From Gammaproteobacteria bacterium (GTDB lineage Bacteria > Pseudomonadota > Gammaproteobacteria > Magnimaribacterales > TMED112), in contig NYUL01000041.1 of the NCBI GenBank assembly GCA_002684055.1, positions 1 through 7,474 on the forward strand: a stretch of DNA of 7,474 bases. Direction: 5' to 3'. The notes under the pieces are model-generated. The model saw only the letters and a program-made list of their open reading frames with translations, ran no database searches and was not told the DNA's origin. This document shows, piece by piece, positions 1 through 5,211 of the stretch (within the stretch, counting starts at the first letter, position 1; each line of letters begins with the position of its first letter). The translations under genes were made by a program, and so were the position numbers.

Positions 1-159
1 AGTGCTATGGTCTCTTGCAGCAATTTCTGGGATAACTCCGCCATATTCAGTGAATAAATCTATCTGCGAGTTAACTAAGTGTGCAATGAGCCCATGCTCG
101 TCAGAATAAAGGGCTAAGCCTGTTTCATCGCAAGAACTTTCAATTCCTAAAATTAACAT
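1..159 (-). CDS. tsaD: TsaD, tRNA N6-threonylcarbamoyladenosine transferase, N-terminal part (runs off the window)
   Basis: The first 53 codons are present, read from an ATG at 159 towards base 1, with no stop before the window edge. The protein opens with MLILGIESSCDETG, the characteristic TsaD/Kae1/YgjD start (ASKHA-fold phosphate-binding segment). It continues to GGVIPEIAARDH at about residues 40-51, the second conserved TsaD block, usually GGVVPELASR.H. By family knowledge it transfers the threonylcarbamoyl group to A37 of ANN-decoding tRNAs in the cytoplasm, working with TsaB and TsaE. The metal-binding HxxxH motif would lie outside the window. It is divergent from rpsU, a familiar gammaproteobacterial arrangement, but the 42 nt between the start codons are unusually few. 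No strong Shine-Dalgarno sequence is visible at this start. Identity is very secure. Confidence 0.96.
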   Translation of the reverse strand, partial: MLILGIESSCDETGLALYSDEHGLIAHLVNSQIDLFTEYGGVIPEIAARDHST

Positions 160-161
160 TG

Positions 162-189
162 TTGATTCTTTTATATTTATCCTTAAAAT
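162..189 (+). promoter_or_regulatory. Possible sigma-70 promoter for rpsU-yqeY
   Basis: TTGATT at 162-167 and TAAAAT at 184-189 are separated by 16 bp, each close to the sigma-70 consensus. Transcription would start near 195-197, leaving a leader of only about 5-7 nt before the rpsU ATG at 202. The whole tsaD-rpsU gap is 41 nt (160-201), so both divergent promoters must be packed here or lie inside coding sequence. The region is AT-rich, so chance matches are likely. Confidence 0.35.
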
Positions 190-201
190 ACACATTACAT
201 T

Positions 202-411
202 ATGCCAAGTATAAAAATTAAAGAAACTGAATCCTTCGATGTAGGTTTAAGAAAATTCAGACGAGCTTGTGAAAGAGCAGGAATTGTCACAGAAGTACGT
301 AAAAGAGAATTTTTTGAAAAACCAACTGAAGAGAGAAAAAGAAAAGCTGCAGCTGCAGTCAAAAGAAACTATAAAAGAGTCATGAAAGACTCTTTCTCAA
401 AACTTAAATAA
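202..411 (+). CDS. rpsU: 30S ribosomal protein bS21
   Basis: The 69-residue basic protein matches bS21 over its length. It has the N-terminal MPSIKIKETESFDVGLRKF, the central RRACERAGIVTEVRKREFFEKP block (given here as two adjoining parts, RRACERAGI and VTEVRKREFFEKP) and the EERKRKAAAAVKR segment. A shorter, less Arg-rich C-terminal tail follows than in E. coli. bS21 sits on the 30S platform near the anti-Shine-Dalgarno end of 16S rRNA and helps initiation. The ATG start gives the canonical MP.IK N-terminus. No Shine-Dalgarno sequence is visible in the few bases upstream. It is followed after 1 nt by yqeY, so the two are almost certainly co-transcribed. In many gammaproteobacteria rpsU heads the dnaG-rpoD operon; those genes do not appear here. 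Identity is certain. Confidence 0.98.
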   Translation: MPSIKIKETESFDVGLRKFRRACERAGIVTEVRKREFFEKPTEERKRKAAAAVKRNYKRVMKDSFSKLK

Positions 412-412
412 G

Positions 413-856
413 TTGTCTTCTTTAAGAGATCAAATTAATGAAGAACTCAAACAAGCTATGTTTGATAAAAATGTATTTGTAAGAGATACATTAAGACTTG
501 TCACATCTGAAATAAAAAGATTTGAAGTTGATACTAGACAAGAACCTTCTGATGATGACATCATCTCTATTCTTAAGAGAATGGCTAAACAAAGAAAGGA
601 TTCAATTAAACAATATAAAGATGGCGGCAGACCCGACTTAGAAGAGATTGAACAGAACGAGCTAGATTTATTAGATAAATACCTGCCTCAGGCATTAAAC
701 GGAGATGCCCTTAAAGATGCACTCCAAGCTATTATTTCTGAACACAATTTTAGTGGTATGCAAGATATGGGAAATATCATGAAACAACTAAGGTCAAGAC
801 ACCCTAATGCCGAAATGTCTGAAGCTGCAAACATAATAAAAAAAATACTTAACTAG
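413..856 (+). CDS. yqeY: YqeY/GatB-like (GatB_Yqey) domain protein
   Basis: The 147-residue soluble protein has the YqeY pattern. A helical start (LRDQINEELKQAM) is followed by a basic segment with KRMAKQRKDSIKQYKDGGR at about residues 54-72. Next comes the acidic ELDLLDKYLPQAL linker near residues 82-94 and a C-terminal half ending in NAEMSEAANIIKKIL. It resembles the tail domain of the GatB subunit of tRNA amidotransferase, but its molecular role is unsettled; a tRNA or aminoacylation link is only inferred from that similarity. The start is TTG at 413, one base after the rpsU stop. It is preferred because the next in-frame ATG, at 458, would remove the conserved N-terminal helix. No Shine-Dalgarno sequence is visible, so translational coupling to rpsU is likely. 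Its last 8 bp overlap the end of the convergent kinase gene. Confidence 0.93.
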   Translation: MSSLRDQINEELKQAMFDKNVFVRDTLRLVTSEIKRFEVDTRQEPSDDDIISILKRMAKQRKDSIKQYKDGGRPDLEEIEQNELDLLDKYLPQALNGDALKDALQAIISEHNFSGMQDMGNIMKQLRSRHPNAEMSEAANIIKKILN

Positions 857-1715
857 ATAATTCTTTTTGTAGATGCTGCATTATAAAAGATAGATTATCT
901 TCAACTGGTGAATTTATATCTCTATAAAAACTATAGCATTCAACTTCTTTCGCAATTTCTGTAATATTCTCTAACTCATTACTAGCTTGATTTTCAATTC
1001 TGTAAGAGTAAGCAAATATTTTTTTAAAGGCTTCTATCTTTTTCATTTTGATTAATGACCTGTTTTTATTCTGTATTGGAAAGTAAAAAATTTTTGGCAT
1101 AGAGCTTATAGTACAAACTTTATTATCAGGTATTTTGTAAAATATTCTTTCTCTTGCATCATTCTCAATTGGTATATTTTCAGTAGATTTTATGCTGCTC
1201 TTAATAAAGTTTGCTTCTGAAGATTTTGCCCATGGGTTAAAACCTAATATTTTTTTATTTTGAAACACACACAAATCTTCTGTTACAAAATCTAGTCCTA
1301 AATTTGTAAGCCCAAGGGCCATAGTTGATTTGCCTGCTCCTGATTTACCTATTATGCAAGCAGCTTTATTGCCTTTAGAAACACAGCAACCATGTAAAAC
1401 ATTTAATCCATTTAGCTTTAGAAGATATCCAAGAGGTAAACCAATAAGTATTCTGCTTAATTCGTTAGGGCTATCAGCAGAAGCTGGACAAATGCTTATT
1501 TCATTTTTTGAAATTTTATAAACAGATCCAGTTTTGCTTTTATAGAAAATACAATCTTTTGAAAATATTGTTCTTTTGTCTTCAAATTTTTTATCAATAG
1601 AGGATGTAGATAGGGATATTTTTATTCTGCCTGTATCAGGCTTATCTCTTTTATTTAAATAGGGTATGCAAATTGTAGAATCAATAGATAAATTACCTAT
1701 TTCATAAAAAAACAT
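849..1715 (-). CDS. HPr-kinase-like (HprK-related) tailoring kinase of the RiPP cluster
   Basis: The 288-residue protein has an HPrK C-terminal-type kinase core. LNVLHGCCV near residues 104-112 precedes the P-loop GKSGAGKST (residues 123-131). A VTEDLCVF strand-turn follows around residues 144-151, where the acidic pair E146-D147 would serve as metal and catalytic residues. True HprK acts on HPr Ser46. Here there is no N-terminal HprK domain and no HPr gene nearby; the neighbours are lasso-peptide genes. The established parallel is PadeK of paeninodin, which phosphorylates the C-terminal residue of the precursor. I infer a similar job here, with Ser/Thr in the precursor tail (T41, S44) as candidate acceptors. 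The ATG at 1715 lies 19 nt after the precursor stop with no clear Shine-Dalgarno sequence. The 3' end overlaps yqeY by 8 bp, tail to tail. Confidence 0.85.
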   Translation of the reverse strand: MFFYEIGNLSIDSTICIPYLNKRDKPDTGRIKISLSTSSIDKKFEDKRTIFSKDCIFYKSKTGSVYKISKNEISICPASADSPNELSRILIGLPLGYLLKLNGLNVLHGCCVSKGNKAACIIGKSGAGKSTMALGLTNLGLDFVTEDLCVFQNKKILGFNPWAKSSEANFIKSSIKSTENIPIENDARERIFYKIPDNKVCTISSMPKIFYFPIQNKNRSLIKMKKIEAFKKIFAYSYRIENQASNELENITEIAKEVECYSFYRDINSPVEDNLSFIMQHLQKELSS

Positions 1716-1734
1716 TCAATATCTTGATATGGAT

Positions 1735-1872
1735 TTAACCAGATTCCAGAGTATCTTCTGTCCCTGGAAAGGTGTCTCCAGAACCAGATATAAAAACATT
1801 CTTAATGATTTCCTTCGCATCGCCCATATCGACAATAACAGGAGATTCATATTTTTTCTTTTCGTTACTCAT
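1735..1872 (-). CDS. Lasso-peptide-type precursor peptide (A), 45 residues
   Basis: A 45-codon frame runs from ATG at 1872 to TAA at 1737-1735, between the cyclase and kinase genes. Residues 1-18 are MSNEKKKYESPVIVDMGD, residues 19-31 are AKEIIKNVFISGS, and residues 32-45 are GDTFPGTEDTLESG. The leader shows the lasso recognition signature Y8..P11.I13...G17, which PqqD-type RREs bind. In known leaders a Thr follows this Gly by 6 and is the penultimate leader residue; here that position is Ile23. By that spacing the core would start at Asn25 with Asp33 as ring residue 9. Alternatives are Ser31 with Glu39 at position 9 (Ser29 at -2), or Gly32 with Glu39 or Asp40 at 8 or 9. The tail is acidic and holds T38, T41 and S44. 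No Shine-Dalgarno sequence is visible. The peptide identity is strong from context; the core boundary is not settled. Confidence 0.85.
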   Translation of the reverse strand: MSNEKKKYESPVIVDMGDAKEIIKNVFISGSGDTFPGTEDTLESG

Positions 1873-1874
1873 AG

Positions 1875-1891
1875 ATGTATAAATTATACAT
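1875..1891. promoter_or_regulatory. 17-bp perfect palindrome adjoining the precursor start codon
   Basis: ATGTATAAATTATACAT (plus strand) has two perfect 8-bp arms around a single central base and ends 2 nt upstream of the precursor ATG. It contains the TATAAT box on the minus strand. As DNA it could be a dimeric repressor operator. In read-through mRNA the arms could pair only with a strained one-base loop, so a DNA operator role is the easier reading. Function is inferred. Confidence 0.45.
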
Positions 1892-1909
1892 ATTTTAAGT
1901 AATTATCAA
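1883..1909 (-). promoter_or_regulatory. Candidate promoter for the precursor gene
   Basis: On the minus strand TTGATA (1909-1904) and a perfect TATAAT (1888-1883) stand 15 bp apart, slightly shorter than the usual 16-18. Transcription would begin around 1876, only a few bases before the precursor ATG at 1872, giving an almost leaderless mRNA. It lies in the only sizeable gap of the operon. A weak or activator-dependent internal promoter for the precursor and kinase genes is plausible, but high AT content makes chance matches common. Confidence 0.4.
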
Positions 1910-1917
1910 GTAATTAT
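1897..1917 (-). repeat. Perfect 10-bp direct repeat at 11-bp pitch upstream of the precursor
   Basis: ATAATTACTT occurs twice on the minus strand, at 1917-1908 and 1906-1897, separated by one G. Identical half-sites one helical turn apart on the same DNA face are what a tandemly binding regulator would need. The repeat overlaps the candidate -35 region, and nothing else in the operon has this layout. A chance origin in AT-rich DNA cannot be excluded. Confidence 0.5.
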
Positions 1918-1929
1918 TGTAAAAAAAAA

Positions 1930-3675
1930 TTAATCTATCAGCTGTAGCCATCTATTCATGACAACAAATGCAAATAACTTAGATGGAATATTTGACCTGG
2001 TTGAGAATTTTCTTGGGTTACTTAAGAGCTCTCTCCAATAGACTCTTAACTGCCCAATATCCACAATATTTTTTAATTCTTCATGAGGGTTATTCAGATG
2101 GGTATCTATTAAATCCTTATCTATATCCCTGTAGTTTAAACAAAGAGCATGCCCTAGGTTTGATTTGGTTCCTCTTAGAACCAATTTTTCAGGAAGAATA
2201 CCTTTCATTGCTTCTCTAAAAATATATCTAGAATAGCCTTTTTTGTTTTTAAGTTTTGCTGGCATGCTTACACAAAACTCAATAAACCTTTTACCATAAA
2301 AAGGGTAATGTTCTTTTACGCCTAAGAAAGAAGCGATTCTACTTTGAATTTCAATAGCATTTGAATGTAATGATGTTAACAATACTTCTTCATGCCTTTT
2401 TCTTGCACTCGAAAAAAATACTCCATTAAATATTAATTGGTCAATTACTGCTCTCTTAAAAATAAATATCTTTGATTTTTTTCTTTTGGTTGCAGTCTCT
2501 TTTATGTTCTTATATAACCTTAACCATCTGAATGAAAGAAATAATTCAACAAAATACTCATAACCATGGGACAAAACTGAATCCCCATCATTTCCATTTA
2601 GAACAGTGTTAATATTATTATTTTTAGCTTCTTTAAAAGCTTTCGCAGGTATATAAAGATTTGGAAAGAAGAAGGGTTGGCCTAAAATTTTAAGGTAATA
2701 GTCCAAATCTGAAAGGGTGGTTAATCTTTCAGCTGAAAAACTTTTATTTTCAATATTTTTTCCGTTCAATACTTCTTTTTGATATTCGGTTTCATCTATC
2801 AAATGCCTTATGCTTTTATCAATATTTGAGAAGGTTGCTGAGAATGCATAAAGTTTTTGATTGGAGGCCCTGTGGCGGTCAAACATTGATAGGACTGAAG
2901 AGGAATCTAATCCTCCACTAAATAAAAAACCAACTTTATCTAGAGCTTTATTTTGTTTTGTCATAACAGTCTTTTGGAATTCAACTTCTAGATTTTTTTT
3001 GATCAATTTGTTTTCACATAAGTCTGTTAATATTAGTTTTGAGTATTCCTTAGACTCTTCAGATTCTTTTTCAAGATGAAACTCTGTTCCTGATGCAACC
3101 TTAAATACTTCATTAAAAAAGGTGTTAGTTTTGGAGAAATCCTCTAAGTTAAGGAAATCTCTAATTTTTTTATGGTTTAGGCTAAAATTTTTTAGTGGTA
3201 GGCTCGATATATTCTTGAAACTTGAAGATAAGAAAATATGTCCTTTCTCTTTTAATAAATAATAGTTTTGGAAGCCTACATGATCCCTATAAATACTTAT
3301 TTTCTTTTTGTCATTGTCAAAAAGAAAAAAACAAAAGTCATTTTTAAGTTTAGAAAAACCTTCAGATCCAAACTCTAAGAAATAAGCAAGCATAAGTTCA
3401 GATGTTGGAATATTGCCTTGATCAGTGTTTTTAATCTTGGCTTTGACTGTAGTCTCATCTTCTAATGTTAAATTAGCTAAACAGTAATATGTTTTAGAGC
3501 CTACTATTTTCTTACAAAAGTTTCTCTCACTGCCTACAAAGCTTATATTTATAGCATCATCATTAAAGGCTGATATATTATTATCTGGACAAGATTTAGA
3601 TAGGGTTGTGCCGATATGATCACAAAATTTTATGTTTTTTTCACATAAGCTTATTTCAGCTAAAAATTCTATCAT
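1930..3675 (-). CDS. Asparagine-synthetase-like lasso macrolactam cyclase (C protein)
   Basis: The 581-residue protein has a two-domain asparagine synthetase B layout. Residues 1 to about 210 resemble a class II glutaminase fold, including FFLFDNDKKKISIYRDHVG near 116-134. However, the N-terminus is MIEFLAEIS, with no catalytic Cys2, so it should not hydrolyse glutamine. The synthetase domain has the PP-loop SGGLDSS at 253-259, the Asn-synthetase-like Mg/ATP segment NGNDGDSVLSHG at 360-371, and RYIFREAMKGILPEKLVLRGTKSN (given here as RYIFREAM and KGILPEKLVLRGTKSN) in the C-terminal third. In lasso systems this enzyme adenylates the Asp/Glu side chain of the core and joins it to the new N-terminus. 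Length and the lost Cys fit McjC/LarC-type cyclases. It starts 1 nt after the B2 stop. A 9-base T run follows its stop, with no convincing hairpin. Confidence 0.9.
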   Translation of the reverse strand: MIEFLAEISLCEKNIKFCDHIGTTLSKSCPDNNISAFNDDAINISFVGSERNFCKKIVGSKTYYCLANLTLEDETTVKAKIKNTDQGNIPTSELMLAYFLEFGSEGFSKLKNDFCFFLFDNDKKKISIYRDHVGFQNYYLLKEKGHIFLSSSFKNISSLPLKNFSLNHKKIRDFLNLEDFSKTNTFFNEVFKVASGTEFHLEKESEESKEYSKLILTDLCENKLIKKNLEVEFQKTVMTKQNKALDKVGFLFSGGLDSSSVLSMFDRHRASNQKLYAFSATFSNIDKSIRHLIDETEYQKEVLNGKNIENKSFSAERLTTLSDLDYYLKILGQPFFFPNLYIPAKAFKEAKNNNINTVLNGNDGDSVLSHGYEYFVELFLSFRWLRLYKNIKETATKRKKSKIFIFKRAVIDQLIFNGVFFSSARKRHEEVLLTSLHSNAIEIQSRIASFLGVKEHYPFYGKRFIEFCVSMPAKLKNKKGYSRYIFREAMKGILPEKLVLRGTKSNLGHALCLNYRDIDKDLIDTHLNNPHEELKNIVDIGQLRVYWRELLSNPRKFSTRSNIPSKLFAFVVMNRWLQLID

Positions 3676-3676
3676 T

Positions 3677-4120
3677 TTAAATTGTGAAAGATTTTATATA
3701 TCCATCAATTTCTTCGTCTGCTTCTATAATCGGTATTTCGTCATACACTATCCAAGCATGGCCATCTAATTTTGAATATTTATCTAATTTCACCCCACTT
3801 TGAATCAACACTTGGTAGCCCAATGCTGAATAAGCAATCTTTAGGGCAATACAATTCTTCAGACACGACTTCAATTTTAAGAAATTTTTTATCCGCATAA
3901 AAATCTTATAAATTTCAAATTCATTCAAGCTAATCTTATTTTTATTTTTAAATAAATTGGCTAACGTCTTGGTGTCTTTAATAATACGCTGGAGACCGAA
4001 TAAACTGAATAAAATTTTAGACAATAGTATTGAAAGAATCATGACTATTACTACCCTTAACTTTATAACGCGCTGTCTTGTTATTTTATTTTTTGAGAAC
4101 TTCAAGGAGCCCTCTTTCAT
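3677..4120 (-). CDS. Lasso peptide B2 protein, transglutaminase-like leader peptidase
   Basis: About 147 residues. A basic N-terminus and one hydrophobic helix (VVIVMILSILLSKILFSLFG) come first. The B2 (Transglut_core3) catalytic core follows, with SCLKNCIALK carrying the likely nucleophile (Cys about 50-60 residues from the end) and DGHAWIVYD carrying the catalytic His. The third catalytic residue is probably an Asp shortly after this His; I cannot place it with certainty. The family removes the leader so the cyclase can act on the new N-terminus, and depends on B1 for substrate delivery. The gene overlaps the B1 gene by about 35 nt. The start is ambiguous: TTG 4123 and ATG 4120 have no ribosome site, whereas TTG 4105 follows GAGGG by 4 nt and would give a typical short N-terminus. 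I report the ATG. Confidence 0.87.
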   Translation of the reverse strand: MKEGSLKFSKNKITRQRVIKLRVVIVMILSILLSKILFSLFGLQRIIKDTKTLANLFKNKNKISLNEFEIYKIFMRIKNFLKLKSCLKNCIALKIAYSALGYQVLIQSGVKLDKYSKLDGHAWIVYDEIPIIEADEEIDGYIKSFTI

Positions 4121-4370
4121 CAAGTTTACTTAAAAAATCAGATAAATCTTCTTCACATTTTTTTTCTGAAACATCATATTTATTTATTATTTTATTTCTT
4201 ACTTCATTTAGATCTGTAAAGTGATTAAGGTTTGCTACTATGAATAAGCCAATGCTATTGAGTTGAAAATAAATGCCTGAGCTTAAATTTAATAAAACAG
4301 CTTCTTGGTCAAGCTCAGACACAATAGAGTCATCAAGAATTTTAAATTTCGTTTGAGTAAAGTTTTTCAT
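4086..4370 (-). CDS. PqqD-like RiPP recognition element protein (lasso B1)
   Basis: The 94-residue protein has a complete PqqD-fold pattern. EAVLLNLSSGIYFQLNSIGLFI at residues 23-44 (here split as EAVLLNLSSG and IYFQLNSIGLFI) is the beta-strand/turn/helix block, and a winged-helix tail with DLSDFLSKLDERGLLEVL ends at residue 92. In split lasso systems this protein binds the Y..P.L...G leader segment through its beta-sheet and presents it to B2. The matching leader motif is present in the precursor at 1735-1872. The ATG at 4370 lies 4 nt after the permease stop. AAGG upstream sits only 2 nt from the start codon, so it is a poor Shine-Dalgarno sequence. The 3' end overlaps B2, fitting translational coupling of partner subunits. 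B1 and B2 are separate genes here, unlike the fused McjB of microcin J25. Confidence 0.9.
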   Translation of the reverse strand: MKNFTQTKFKILDDSIVSELDQEAVLLNLSSGIYFQLNSIGLFIVANLNHFTDLNEVRNKIINKYDVSEKKCEEDLSDFLSKLDERGLLEVLKK

Positions 4371-4374
4371 AACC

Positions 4375-5211
4375 TTAGTAATAGTTTAGGCTTCCATTTT
4401 TTTTTGCTATCTTCAGAGCATAATATACGAAAAGAGCTCCTGTTGGTAATAACAATATAGTCTGGACTCCTATTAATAAGAGCTTCTCATATATATTAAT
4501 TGAATCATAGCCATTAAGAATTATCGTTTTTGTTAAATCAAGTCCAATATTTAATGGTACATTTTCTCCAATTATAGATAGTGTTGATGGCAATAAATCT
4601 GTCGAGAAAAAAATACCAGAGAATAATATTGAGCCTAGACTTATTAGAAGGTTTATTACATTTCCAACCTTGAAAATAATTACAAATGCTGCAGAAAATA
4701 ACCCAATTCCTATGAATGGAAGGGAGCAATAAAAAATAATTCCTATGAATATTGGCATATCTACTAAATCTAAGTTCATTCCGAATAATAATTTACAAAT
4801 AACAAAATAAAGAATGACTCGAATAGTTGCCCTTATAAATGTCAAAGCGTAGGAAGCTAAAATAATTGTTAATATCGATGTCCTGGTAAGCAACAAGGTT
4901 TCAAATGTTCCTTGTGTTTGTGCCAATCTAACCTCACGAGAAAACACAGATATGCTGGAAAACATGTAATCAATCAGCGCAAAACCCATAAACAATGTAG
5001 TGAAATTTCCTGTGCCACTAACACCATTACTGCTCCCCAATATCGACTGTTGTCCATATGTGAAGAAAAGCAAAGAAAATATAAAAATATAAAATAAGCT
5101 TTGAAAAATAATATTAAATTTATATGAGACTGCTATTTTGAGGTCCTTAATAAAAAATGCTAAAAACTTTTTTATAAAAACTTTCATATGATTATTAATT
5201 CTTGATTTCAT
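4375..5211 (-). CDS. ABC-2 type transporter permease
   Basis: The 278-residue hydrophobic protein has about six predicted membrane helices, near residues 33-52, 68-90, 112-140, 152-178, 183-203 and 245-266. It carries the cytoplasmic coupling segment QTQGTFETLLLTRTS (about 98-112), which matches the GT.E.LL.T signature of ABC-2 permeases. It should form a homodimer with the ATPase encoded just upstream and export the finished peptide across the inner membrane. The ATG at 5211 lies inside the end of the ATPase gene (17-bp overlap). A second in-frame ATG at 5187 (residue 9) would remove the overlap, and neither has a strong ribosome site. Lasso clusters usually export through a single fused MsbA-like ABC protein, so this two-gene ABC-2 exporter is a less typical choice. 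The substrate is inferred from context. Confidence 0.88.
   Translation of the reverse strand: MKSRINNHMKVFIKKFLAFFIKDLKIAVSYKFNIIFQSLFYIFIFSLLFFTYGQQSILGSSNGVSGTGNFTTLFMGFALIDYMFSSISVFSREVRLAQTQGTFETLLLTRTSILTIILASYALTFIRATIRVILYFVICKLLFGMNLDLVDMPIFIGIIFYCSLPFIGIGLFSAAFVIIFKVGNVINLLISLGSILFSGIFFSTDLLPSTLSIIGENVPLNIGLDLTKTIILNGYDSINIYEKLLLIGVQTILLLPTGALFVYYALKIAKKNGSLNYY

Noticed and set aside
887..901. AAGATA-GAT-TATCTT inverted repeat near the convergent yqeY/kinase ends, as a terminator
   Set aside because: A six-pair stem with one or two G-C pairs and a 3-nt loop is too weak, it lies inside the kinase coding sequence, and no T-run follows on either strand.
849..1715. Genuine HPr kinase/phosphorylase of the PTS
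   Set aside because: There is no N-terminal HprK domain, no PTS genes nearby and no typical HprK signature after the P-loop; position and pairing fit a RiPP kinase.
1865..1891. Eight-codon upstream frame starting at the palindrome (ATG 1891) and ending across the precursor start
   Set aside because: It has no ribosome site, the ATG is simply one arm of the palindrome, and such short frames are expected by chance.
1921..1950. Nine-base T run after the cyclase stop as an intrinsic terminator or attenuator
   Set aside because: The only upstream pairing (around 1939-1953) is mismatched and separated from the T run by several bases. In an AT-rich genome the run alone is not evidence.
1983..2219. 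Plus-strand open frames inside the cluster (also 1330-1521, 2861-3079, 4912-5097, 5934-6188, 6302-6574) and a minus-strand one at 4538-4729
   Set aside because: Each is antisense to or out of frame with a well-supported gene, has no recognisable motif and is explained as a coding shadow.
1930..3675. Housekeeping asparagine synthetase (AsnB)
   Set aside because: There is no Cys2 for glutaminase activity, the N-terminal domain is degenerate, and the gene is embedded with B1, B2 and a precursor; a lasso cyclase is the better reading.
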